Of a stretch of 5,321 nucleotides of DNA, positions 1 through 5,321 are shown in pieces (the first letter of the stretch is position 1; the number at the start of each line of letters is the position of its first letter). A program made the position numbers and the translations under genes. The stretch comes from G039029935 sp039029935 (GTDB taxonomy: Bacteria > Chloroflexota > Anaerolineae > Caldilineales > Caldilineaceae), in the NCBI GenBank assembly GCA_039029935.1, contig JBCCFC010000982.1:1-5321 (forward strand), read 5' to 3'. Below the pieces are notes generated by a model. The model was not told the origin of the DNA and made no database searches. It saw nothing but the letters and a program-made list of their open reading frames with translations.

Positions 1-62
1 GCAGGCTGATCGCGCGGCGATAACAAGACGACCCGGCCGTTCTCGATCCCGACTTCCGCCAT
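1..62 (-). CDS. Fragment of an unidentified minus-strand coding sequence at the window edge
   Basis: Read on the minus strand, this stretch is open to the window edge and gives a protein-like peptide containing AEVGIENGRVVLL. An ATG lies at 62-60, with an in-frame TAA directly before it at 65-63, and no Shine-Dalgarno sequence is visible upstream. The wording resembles the first strand of an amidohydrolase composite domain (typically 'ADVGIxxGRIVAV') and, less well, the C-terminal part of an AbrB/MazE-type antitoxin; neither can be shown from 20 residues. GC is about 67%, far above the bases that follow. The ATG may be a chance product of a junction near base 60 rather than a true start. Real coding is possible but weakly supported. 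Confidence 0.22.
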   Translation of the reverse strand, partial: MAEVGIENGRVVLLSPRDQP

Positions 63-406
63 TTATTGGATTACAACGGGATTTTTATATTCAATGATGT
101 TGATTAACGTAGTTATGTATGTGGTGCAAAATCAGATGGTGACAGACATGTTTGCCAGCTTGGGATATCCGGCCCACATTGTTTATCCGCTGGCGGTTGC
201 CAAATTACTGGGTGTCACTGCGATTTTGGCAAGACGGTCCGCCGTACTCAAAGAGTGGGCCTATGCTGGATTCTTTTTCGATTTTGTACTCGCCGCAATG
301 GCACATCTAAACGCACAGGACGGCGGGTTTGTCGCCCTCAATCGTGGCAATCGTTCTGTTGCTTGTTTCGCGTATATTTGAACCGAGGGTATTTGGGTCC
401 AGTTAA
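61..406 (+). pseudogene. DoxX-like membrane protein, N-terminally truncated and frameshifted
   Basis: This is a remnant of a small integral membrane protein of the DoxX-like (DoxX_2-type) family, normally about 115-130 residues with four membrane helices; its function is poorly defined. Family wording runs from IYWITTGFLYS (codons 61-93) through LGYPAHIVYPLAVAKLLGV to LKEWAYAGFFFD. The only ATGs (94, 97) fall inside the first helix, and the 8-10 residues expected before IYW are absent because the sequence changes character at base 60. The continuous frame ends at 381 in a non-family tail. One frame over, from about 332, the expected last helix and tail IVAIVLLLVSRIFEPRVFG appear and stop at TAA 404-406. 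One extra base, most simply in the GGG at 325-327, restores a single protein. It is therefore broken twice, unless the shift is a sequencing error. Family assignment is fairly sure; function is not. Confidence 0.75.
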
Positions 407-435
407 GTTTGTGGGTAGGTGGTCGGTAGTTGGTA

Positions 436-467
436 GGTCAGTGGGTCAGTGGGTCAGTGAGTCAGCG
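436..467 (+). repeat. 8-bp direct tandem repeat (GGTCAGTG), left arm
   Basis: Three exact copies of GGTCAGTG are followed by a two-mismatch copy (AGTCAGCG). The short G/T-rich unit is what slipped-strand replication tends to expand. It differs in period from the 15-bp tandem in the opposite arm, although both share the GGTCxGT core, read on opposite strands. Confidence 0.85.
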
Positions 468-485
468 AATCGGTACTCTATCACC

Positions 486-540
486 GAATACTGGCGAATA
501 CCGACCCACCGAATACCGACCTACTGAATACCGACCACCT
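486..540 (+). repeat. 15-bp direct tandem repeat (GAATACCGACC + 4), right arm
   Basis: Three 15-bp units start at 496, 511 and 526. They share the same first 11 bases and end in CACC, TACT and ACCT. A degenerate, shorter copy (GAATACTGGC) begins at 486. The last unit runs into the final codon (stop) of the minus-strand oxidoreductase gene. Confidence 0.85.
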
Positions 541-3019
541 ACACCTTCATCCGCTTGCTCAGTGGATCATAAAACGCCCGCAACGAAACTGTGATCGGGT
601 AACGTACACAGGCCACCTCGACCTCAAACCCTGATTCCTTGACCATGCGTCGAAAACCACCATCTGGATTACGCAGATAGCCCAACATCACGGGCTTCCC
701 CAGCGTATGTCCAAATGCACCGGAGGTTGTGCTGCCGACCAGTTCATCATTCAAATAGATAGGCTCATTGCCCAGTGGGAAGATCTCTGCCTCTGGTGTA
801 TCCAATGTCATCGAAACCATGCGGCGCGTCAGGCCATTTTCCTTCTGTCGCAGCAGGGCATCACGACCATTGAAACTGGGCTTGGTCAAGTCAACGGCAA
901 AGCCCAGACCCGCTTGATAGGGTGTATCTTCGGGTGAGATGTCATGTCCCCATGCACGATAGCCCTTTTCCACACGCAGTGAAGTCAACGCCATTGTACC
1001 CGCATCAATCAGTCCAAAATCCTGCCCTGCGGCAAAGAGCGCATCGTAGACCGGAACCGCACTCTCCGCTGGTACATACAGTTCCCAGCCCAACTCGCCT
1101 ACATAGGAGAGCCGATTGGCGCGCGCCAACACGTGTCCGATCTCGATTTCCTGTGATGTGTAGAATGAAAACGCCTTATTGGAAAAATCGTGTGGGCTGA
1201 CGGCTTGCAGCAACGTACGCGATTTGGGACCCATCACGCTAAGGACAGCAGTCGCACCTGTCACATCCACAATGGTGACAAACTCATCGTGTTGAATCTG
1301 CCGTTTGAGAATGGTCAAGTCATGCGTTGCTTGCGCCGTGCCCGTGATGATTTGGAAACAATCACCGGCCAGCCGCGCCACCGTGAAATCACTCTCATAA
1401 CCACCATGCTGGTTAAGCATCCCCGTATAGACAATCTGCCCAACCTCAACCGCCATGTTATTGGCACAGACCCGTTGCAAAAATGCCTCCGCATCACGTC
1501 CCTGCACCATCAACTTGGCAAAGCTACTCTGGTCAAAGAGAACCACGCCTTTCCGTGCCGTTCGATGTTCGTGGGCAACCTGCTCAAACCAACCTGGCTT
1601 GCCAAAGGTGAGGTCGGTGTTGATTGCTTTGCCAGTGGAGTTAGACCAATCGGGATTAAACCAGTGCGGTCGCTCCCAGCCAGCCCGCGCCCCAAAGTGT
1701 GCGCCCTTTTCGGCCAGCCGCAGATGGACAGGACTCCACCGCAAATTACGCCCCGCCTCTCGATCACGGTCTGGGTAGGAGATGGCATAGTGCAGTGCCA
1801 TTGTCTCTGGAATGCGTTCGCTCAGTGCGCGTAGATTGTTGTTAAAGCGACCAAATCGACGTGCATCCACTGACCACAGGTCCATCTCGGTTTCGCCAGT
1901 CAGTACCCACTCAGCCAAGGCGCGCCCCACACCACCGCCTGTTGCCATGCCTACCGAATTTAGCCCACACCCCAAGAAGAAACCATCCAGTTCAGGAGCT
2001 TCACCCAACAACAAATTGTCATCCGGCGTAAAGCTCTCTGGACCGTTCAAATAGGTCTTGATGCGTGTATTTTGGAGCAGGGGAAAACGATGTTTGGCAT
2101 TGTGCAGCACAGGCGCAAAATGCTCATCATCCCACGCCAGTACACCAAAGGCAAAGTCGTCTGGCAATGCGCGAATATCCAGCGGTTTGGCCTTGGGTTC
2201 AAAGCAGCCGATGAGCAAGCCACCCTCATGGTCACGGCAGTAGAGCCAGCCATCGTGGTCGCTTAAGGTTGGCAGCGGCTTCTCCAACCCCGCCACAGGT
2301 TCTGAGACAATATAGAGATGTTCACAGGCATAGAGCGGCGCCGACACCCCTGCTTTTGATGCCACCTCACGCCCCCATGCACCCGCACAATCGACGACGG
2401 CCTCACACTTAATTTCCCCGCGCGTGGTCTTGACGGAGGCAATACGGCCACTCTGTTTGGTAAAGCCTGTTGCTGCTGTCCGTTCAAAGAGTTGCAACCC
2501 GTTTTGCTGCGCCGCGTGGAGCAGTGCTTTGCTGACCAGACTGGGGTTGACACGCCCATCCGATGGCACAAAAACTGCTGAGATGATGTCATCCGTATAT
2601 GCCAGCGGCCACATCGCCTGCACATCGGCGCGACTAATCTCTTGCGTCTCCAACTCAAAGTTGCGCGCCAAGGACGCCTGTCGTCGAATATGCGTCAGAC
2701 GTTCTTGGTTGGTGGCAATGCTGATGGAGCCGACACCATGCCAGCCTGTTGGCATCCCCATCTCCGTCTCTAATGATGAGTAGAGTTGCTGGCTGTAGCG
2801 CACAAGCTGCGTCATGTTTTTGGTCGAGCGCAACTGTCGCACCTGCGCCGCCGAGTGCCACGTTGTCCCTGACGTGACCTCATTGCGCTCGACCATCACC
2901 ACATCGCGACAACCCATCTTGGTCAGATGATAGGCCGTGCTACAGCCGATGATGCCGCCACCGATGATAACGACTTTGGTTTCTACGGGTAATGCGTTGG
3001 TTGTTTGGGCTGTCATCAC
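539..3019 (-). CDS. FAD-dependent oxidoreductase fused to GcvT-type folate domain (sarcosine/dimethylglycine dehydrogenase family)
   Basis: This 826-residue protein has the full-length family layout. An N-terminal FAD-binding oxidoreductase domain (about 15-375) has the Rossmann motif IIGGGIIG (G20, G22, G25) and ribose-binding E44. A short central linker domain (about 376-435) follows, then a GcvT aminomethyltransferase-like folate-binding domain (about 440-715) and its C-terminal barrel (about 725-820). The WH pair in SGTTWHSA (H55) matches the histidine that carries covalent FAD in animal dimethylglycine dehydrogenase. ESD at 542-544 and GELGWELYVP at 641-650 are GcvT hallmarks. NGPESFTPD and GLNSVGMATGGG are typical of this family. 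Such enzymes oxidise an N-methyl group and transfer the carbon to tetrahydrofolate. 'GGxESDxTVxR' looks more sarcosine- than dimethylglycine-dehydrogenase-like, but 4-methylaminobutyrate or another substrate is possible. No signal peptide is seen, so it is probably cytoplasmic. Confidence 0.92.
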   Translation of the reverse strand: MMTAQTTNALPVETKVVIIGGGIIGCSTAYHLTKMGCRDVVMVERNEVTSGTTWHSAAQVRQLRSTKNMTQLVRYSQQLYSSLETEMGMPTGWHGVGSISIATNQERLTHIRRQASLARNFELETQEISRADVQAMWPLAYTDDIISAVFVPSDGRVNPSLVSKALLHAAQQNGLQLFERTAATGFTKQSGRIASVKTTRGEIKCEAVVDCAGAWGREVASKAGVSAPLYACEHLYIVSEPVAGLEKPLPTLSDHDGWLYCRDHEGGLLIGCFEPKAKPLDIRALPDDFAFGVLAWDDEHFAPVLHNAKHRFPLLQNTRIKTYLNGPESFTPDDNLLLGEAPELDGFFLGCGLNSVGMATGGGVGRALAEWVLTGETEMDLWSVDARRFGRFNNNLRALSERIPETMALHYAISYPDRDREAGRNLRWSPVHLRLAEKGAHFGARAGWERPHWFNPDWSNSTGKAINTDLTFGKPGWFEQVAHEHRTARKGVVLFDQSSFAKLMVQGRDAEAFLQRVCANNMAVEVGQIVYTGMLNQHGGYESDFTVARLAGDCFQIITGTAQATHDLTILKRQIQHDEFVTIVDVTGATAVLSVMGPKSRTLLQAVSPHDFSNKAFSFYTSQEIEIGHVLARANRLSYVGELGWELYVPAESAVPVYDALFAAGQDFGLIDAGTMALTSLRVEKGYRAWGHDISPEDTPYQAGLGFAVDLTKPSFNGRDALLRQKENGLTRRMVSMTLDTPEAEIFPLGNEPIYLNDELVGSTTSGAFGHTLGKPVMLGYLRNPDGGFRRMVKESGFEVEVACVRYPITVSLRAFYDPLSKRMKV

Positions 3020-3022
3020 TTA
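3014..3022 (-). promoter_or_regulatory. Translational coupling junction TAA-GTG-ATG
   Basis: On the minus strand the dehydrogenase stop TAA (3022-3020) is followed at once by GTG (3019-3017) and ATG (3016-3014), both in frame for the oxidoreductase. The start is therefore ambiguous by one codon. Only weak purine-rich stretches (GAGAG, then GAAGG further upstream) precede it, inside the upstream gene. Re-initiation by ribosomes finishing the upstream gene is the likely mode, which would tie the output of the two proteins together. The ATG is the more usual initiator. Confidence 0.6.
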
Positions 3023-4069
3023 GCTCTCGGCTTCTAATTTACCTTCATAGAGTAGATAGTCACGCTTGGTCGCTTGGAAACGCGGTGCTTCGCCCTTCAA
3101 CACGGCAATGGCATCCTTGCACGCATCCGTAAAACAGCGTCGATGACAGAAATCCGTCCCACCCGCCATATGGGTGGTTGCCAGTACATGGGGATGGCGT
3201 CGGAACCATGCATCCGGTGGTGGCGGTTCCGGTGCAAAGACATCAATCGCAGCAGCAAGTTCGTTGGCCTCAATCCGTTCCCATAGCGGTGCTTGCTCAA
3301 CAACGGCCATGCGTGTGGGCAGCACAAATAGCGAGCCTTTCGGCAGTGCTTCAATCACCTCGCGGTTGATGATTCCCAGCGTGTTTGGCAATGGTGGTAG
3401 CCCCACAACAAAGATTTCGCAGAACTGCGCCAATTCCACCAGCGACTCAGCCCGTGTTGCCCCATACTGTGCCAGCACATCATCGGGCAGAAATGGATCA
3501 TAGACCCGAATATCACAATTAAAGGGTGCGATCAACTCGGCATAGCGACGATTGATGCTGCCCAAACCCGCCAATCCGACCCGTCGTCCAGTTAAATCAC
3601 CATAGACAAAGCCCGGATTTTCCCAAAAATAGTCCTGCCATCCACCCTCACGCACCCGATAGAGCGATTCTGGGATATGGCGAACGAGGTTCATGGTCAT
3701 CGCCAGCGCAAATTCCGCCACCGAAGGCGTCATCCCACGTGAAGTGTCAATCAGCGTAATCCCACGCTCATTCAAATAGTCAAAATCCACCCAGCCCGCA
3801 AAGCGATTATCAAAGGTACCAGAAAAAACTTGCAGCTTTTCGCCCTGTTGCCAGTGTTCCGGCTCCATCGGTGGACGATACCACGAACCGATGACAGCCG
3901 CATCGGCCTCCCTCATGTTTGCCACAAACGGTGCCATCGCCGCCGCCTCTTCACCCCGCTTCATCGTCACCAAGTCCACGTGACCCGCCGCATAGAGCAG
4001 GTCCATGCCCTCACCGTGATAGTTCCTCGCCATGTGCCGCTCTTCATGCAATAGTACCGCAAAACGCAT
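3020..4069 (-). CDS. D-2-hydroxyacid dehydrogenase family protein (NAD-dependent, atypical)
   Basis: This 349-residue protein belongs to the D-isomer-specific 2-hydroxyacid dehydrogenases (phosphoglycerate, glycerate and hydroxypyruvate enzymes). The catalytic domain is split across both ends, with the nucleotide-binding domain at about 115-303. Visible are TPSVAEFALAM (114-124), the Rossmann turn VGLAGLGSIN (164-173), D191 in VYDPF suggesting NAD rather than NADP, and the catalytic set R253 (in LPTRMAVVEQ), E281 (in DVFAPEP) and H300 (in TTHMAGG), spaced much as in glycerate dehydrogenase. Oddities: the third glycine of GxGxxG is Asn (N173), and the usual NTARG around the catalytic Arg is PTRMA. 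It is the first gene of the operon, with a good Shine-Dalgarno sequence, and abuts the flavoprotein gene. A substrate such as hydroxypyruvate or glyoxylate would suit that neighbour but is inference. Confidence 0.88.
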   Translation of the reverse strand: MRFAVLLHEERHMARNYHGEGMDLLYAAGHVDLVTMKRGEEAAAMAPFVANMREADAAVIGSWYRPPMEPEHWQQGEKLQVFSGTFDNRFAGWVDFDYLNERGITLIDTSRGMTPSVAEFALAMTMNLVRHIPESLYRVREGGWQDYFWENPGFVYGDLTGRRVGLAGLGSINRRYAELIAPFNCDIRVYDPFLPDDVLAQYGATRAESLVELAQFCEIFVVGLPPLPNTLGIINREVIEALPKGSLFVLPTRMAVVEQAPLWERIEANELAAAIDVFAPEPPPPDAWFRRHPHVLATTHMAGGTDFCHRRCFTDACKDAIAVLKGEAPRFQATKRDYLLYEGKLEAES

Positions 4070-4079
4070 CTTGTTGATT

Positions 4080-4085
4080 CTCCTT
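4080..4085 (-). promoter_or_regulatory. Shine-Dalgarno site of the dehydrogenase gene
   Basis: AAGGAG on the minus strand lies 10 bases before the ATG at 4069, a somewhat long but workable spacing. No better in-frame start lies nearby, so it supports that ATG. Confidence 0.75.
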
Positions 4086-4119
4086 GTGATTATGGAAAAA
4101 TAAAATTTTGATGCGGGCT

Positions 4120-4148
4120 ATTGTAAGATGTGAACGATGAAACGGCAA
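4120..4148 (-). promoter_or_regulatory. Candidate sigma-70-type promoter of the operon
   Basis: On the minus strand TTGCCG (4148-4143; four of six matches to TTGACA) and TACAAT (4125-4120; five of six to TATAAT) are separated by 17 bases. This would start transcription near 4113, leaving a leader of about 45 bases before the ATG, with an A/T-rich stretch and the Shine-Dalgarno site. A second, weaker pair further upstream (TTGTAT, then TATAAA with 18-base spacing, about 4166-4195) overlaps the base of the stem-loop at 4191. Prediction by eye only. Confidence 0.45.
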
Positions 4149-4190
4149 ACGCGTTTTATGGGCTATTTATAAGCAAAGATGATTAATCTA

Positions 4191-4235
4191 TACAAGAAAG
4201 AGAGAGCACTTCAACAGTACCCCTTCTTTCTTGTA
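4191..4235 (-). terminator. Stem-loop between two minus-strand genes (possible terminator)
   Basis: TACAAGAAAG (4191-4200) is repeated in perfect inversion as CTTTCTTGTA (4226-4235). One more A-T pair and one G-T pair extend the stem inward, leaving a loop of about 21-25 bases. It lies 44 bases past the stop of the cysteine-rich gene and before the operon promoter, where a terminator would be expected. There is no T-run after it on either strand and the stem is A/T-rich, so it is a poor intrinsic terminator. A protein-binding inverted repeat is the alternative. Confidence 0.4.
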
Positions 4236-4239
4236 CAAG
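4230..4239. promoter_or_regulatory. 10-bp palindrome CTTGTACAAG (possible operator)
   Basis: A perfect palindrome overlaps the right arm of the stem-loop. Its ACAAG half-site also occurs at 4192-4196 in the left arm. This spacing of one full and one half site upstream of the operon promoter could serve a dimeric regulator, but no regulator gene is present in the window. Confidence 0.3.
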
Positions 4240-4278
4240 GTCTTACTACCCAAACAGCATTCTGGATTCAGTCAAGCT

Positions 4279-4914
4279 TTACGATGGCGGATTACCTTCG
4301 TTTAACGTGACGGTCAGGGTATCTTCTGAGCCAGGTTGCACCGGACGCTGGACATTGCAGATGCGTTCGGTCTGCGCTGGTCCTGTTGGCAAGTCAGCGC
4401 ATGGCGGGTTGCCAACCAGTCGTATGCAGTCAGTGCAGTTGACAGGGTAAACACCAGGGTTGCCCTGATTCTGTTGCAGTGCCTTGTTCTCAATCGTGTT
4501 GATGGGCGTATTATCTGGGCCGTAAGACCAACCTGTGCCAGTAACACTCATCGTCATCCAGCAGTTGACACCATTTACGCAGCTAATATCGAAAGCTTCG
4601 TCTCCTTGTGTGACGTTTAGCGTGAACTCACCAATATTTGTGCCTTCTTTGCCGTGATGGAAATCGGCTCCTGCAACTGGACATTGAGGTGCGATAAAAA
4701 ACCCGACATTACCAGAGAAGCATCTCCCTTGAGGATCGAATTCCTGAGTTGCACCGGCTGCTAAGGCAAATTCCCCCTGAAGGGAATTAACAGGCGACAA
4801 CACTGGGAAATCGCTCACAGCGACCGGATTGGGACATACAGGCCCTGCCACACCGAATGTTAAATAGACTGTAACTGAATTATTTGTTGCGTTGTGAACG
4901 GCTAGTTTGGTCAT
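4279..4914 (-). CDS. Cysteine-rich hypothetical protein with weak thaumatin-like stretch
   Basis: I do not recognise this 211-residue protein with certainty. The start at 4914 is chosen over an upstream in-frame ATG (4989) because AAAGGAG lies 5 bases before it and the protein-like sequence begins there (MTKLAVHNATNNSVTVYLTF). It has nine cysteines (27, 65, 78, 112, 118, 160, 163, 172, 186), including a CxxC at 160-163, and many Gly, Asn, Thr and Pro, as in a beta-sandwich. GEFTLN at 95-100 followed by FDISCVNGVN (109-117) resembles the 'AEFTLN...DVSLVDGFN' region of thaumatin-like proteins, a faint match only. No signal peptide or membrane segment is visible from either start, which is odd for a cysteine-rich protein of this kind. 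It lies downstream of another unknown gene on the same strand. Confidence 0.7.
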   Translation of the reverse strand: MTKLAVHNATNNSVTVYLTFGVAGPVCPNPVAVSDFPVLSPVNSLQGEFALAAGATQEFDPQGRCFSGNVGFFIAPQCPVAGADFHHGKEGTNIGEFTLNVTQGDEAFDISCVNGVNCWMTMSVTGTGWSYGPDNTPINTIENKALQQNQGNPGVYPVNCTDCIRLVGNPPCADLPTGPAQTERICNVQRPVQPGSEDTLTVTLNEGNPPS

Positions 4915-4919
4915 GACGA

Positions 4920-4926
4920 CTCCTTT
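4920..4926 (-). promoter_or_regulatory. Shine-Dalgarno site that fixes the start of the cysteine-rich gene
   Basis: AAAGGAG on the minus strand stands 5 bases before the ATG at 4914. No comparable site precedes the upstream in-frame ATG at 4989, so the shorter 211-residue product is preferred. Confidence 0.8.
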
Positions 4927-5002
4927 AGAAATATTGTCACTACTCACACGATAAAGTGTCCGCAGTAAACGGATTATTGACCATGACAAAAATGAGATAT
5001 TT

Positions 5003-5321
5003 TTAGCTCACTTTTTCCCAAGTAACACCATTGCCAAAAATCATTCGCTTACCATCCAATGAGACGCAAAAATCGCTTATATACGATTGGTTGGCATTGT
5101 TGAGAAAGGTAACCTTACCCACATAGGGGGCATCGTCCCCTTGTGCCCCTTGATTTTTTGCAGATGAGCCACCATTCCACGAGCCATTCACGGTTTTGTT
5201 CCACCATGGGTTGCCTTGGGGCGTCATGACTACTGTCGAATCCGCTCCATTGACAACCAGCGAAATCTCAGTTTTTTCATTTGAATTGGTATCTTTCCAC
5301 GTCCCAGTAATTGATGAAGCC
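5003..5321 (-). CDS. C-terminal part of an unknown Gly/Asn/Trp-rich, probably beta-structured protein
   Basis: The frame ends at TAA (5005-5003) and stays open to the right edge, giving at least 105 residues. The ATG at 5227 is internal, since coherent sequence (ITGTWKDTNSNEKTEISLVV) continues above it, so the true start is outside the window. The chain is rich in Gly, Asn, Ser, Thr and Trp, with alternating beta-like segments, two GTW/GSW turns (ITGTWKD, VNGSWNG) and a closing MIFGNGVTWEKV. A closing strand of the form 'I-x-W/F-x-NG-x-x-W-x-K' is seen in small secreted or lectin-like beta-barrel proteins, but I cannot name the family. The 88-base gap to the cysteine-rich gene on the same strand has no clear terminator, so the two may be co-transcribed. 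Confidence 0.65.
   Translation of the reverse strand, partial: ASSITGTWKDTNSNEKTEISLVVNGADSTVVMTPQGNPWWNKTVNGSWNGGSSAKNQGAQGDDAPYVGKVTFLNNANQSYISDFCVSLDGKRMIFGNGVTWEKVS

Larger units (their letters stand above)
415..542. repeat. Convergent intergenic repeat cassette with inverted ends and two tandem arrays
   Basis: The ends are a perfect 14-bp inverted repeat: GTAGGTGGTCGGTA at 415-428 and its complement at 529-542. Inside, the left arm is an 8-bp tandem, GGTCAGTG three times (436-443, 444-451, 452-459) plus a variant AGTCAGCG (460-467). The right arm is a 15-bp tandem, GAATACCGACC plus four variable bases (496-510, 511-525, 526-540), with a partial unit at 486-495. The arms are imperfectly complementary, so the strand could fold into a long interrupted hairpin. 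The cassette occupies almost the whole gap between two convergent genes, so bidirectional termination or a small mobile intergenic repeat are both plausible; neither is proven. Confidence 0.8.

Noticed and set aside
94..381. Intact 95-residue protein starting at ATG 94
   Set aside because: Family-like codons continue upstream to 61 and the conserved last helix lies in another frame, so this span is not a complete gene.
255..527. Plus-strand open frame of 90 codons running from the DoxX-like gene into the repeat
   Set aside because: It is in neither of the two frames that carry DoxX-like wording, and its tail is simply translated repeat.
415..542. CRISPR array
   Set aside because: The units are 8 and 15 bp, with no spacers of regular length and no cas genes.
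1190..1834. Plus-strand open frame of 214 codons inside the flavoprotein gene
   Set aside because: It lies wholly antisense to a strongly conserved coding sequence, has no family wording and no Shine-Dalgarno site; it is a shadow of codon use on the other strand.
4915..4989. 25-residue N-terminal extension of the cysteine-rich protein from ATG 4989
   Set aside because: It has no ribosome site, is not a signal peptide, and a strong Shine-Dalgarno sequence lies within it before ATG 4914.
5003..5227. Stand-alone 74-residue protein starting at ATG 5227
   Set aside because: The frame continues open with similar composition to the window edge, and no Shine-Dalgarno sequence precedes the ATG.

Overview
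This is a bacterial window of about 5.3 kb with moderate GC, dominated by minus-strand genes. It contains no rRNA, tRNA, CRISPR array or transposase. The best-supported content is a two-gene minus-strand operon. A D-2-hydroxyacid dehydrogenase-like protein (4069 to 3020) is followed, with no gap, by a large FAD-dependent oxidoreductase fused to a GcvT-type tetrahydrofolate domain (3019 to 539, sarcosine/dimethylglycine dehydrogenase family). This gene pairing, and an intergenic array of GGTCGGTA-like short repeats, would fit an environmental Chloroflexota-like bacterium. That is a guess; the sequence does not fix the taxon.

Region by region: bases 1-60 are very GC-rich (about 67%) and look like a piece of an unrelated minus-strand gene. 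At about base 60 the composition drops abruptly to about 25% GC, and a DoxX-like membrane protein gene begins without its normal N-terminus. That gene also carries a frameshift near 325-331, so it is called a pseudogene (61-406). The convergent gap between its restored stop (406) and the stop of the oxidoreductase (539) is filled by a structured repeat cassette. Its left arm is an 8-bp tandem, its right arm a 15-bp tandem, and its ends are perfect 14-bp inverted repeats. One arm supplies the oxidoreductase stop codon.

The operon follows, with a plausible promoter (4120-4148) and a good Shine-Dalgarno sequence (4080-4085) before the dehydrogenase. The likely joint role is breakdown of an N-methylated amine or amino acid. 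The flavoprotein would oxidise the N-methyl group and pass the one-carbon unit to tetrahydrofolate, and the dehydrogenase would handle a 2-oxo or 2-hydroxy acid from the same route. The actual substrates cannot be read from the sequence.

Upstream of the operon promoter, 4191-4239 holds an 11-bp stem-loop and an overlapping 10-bp palindrome. Beyond it lie two minus-strand genes of unknown function: a cysteine-rich 211-residue protein with a faint thaumatin-like stretch and no signal peptide, and the C-terminal 105 residues of a Trp/Gly/Asn-rich, probably beta-structured protein that runs off the right edge. I found no clear new defence or mobile system. The points most worth checking are the junction at base 60, the repeat cassette, and the two unknown genes.
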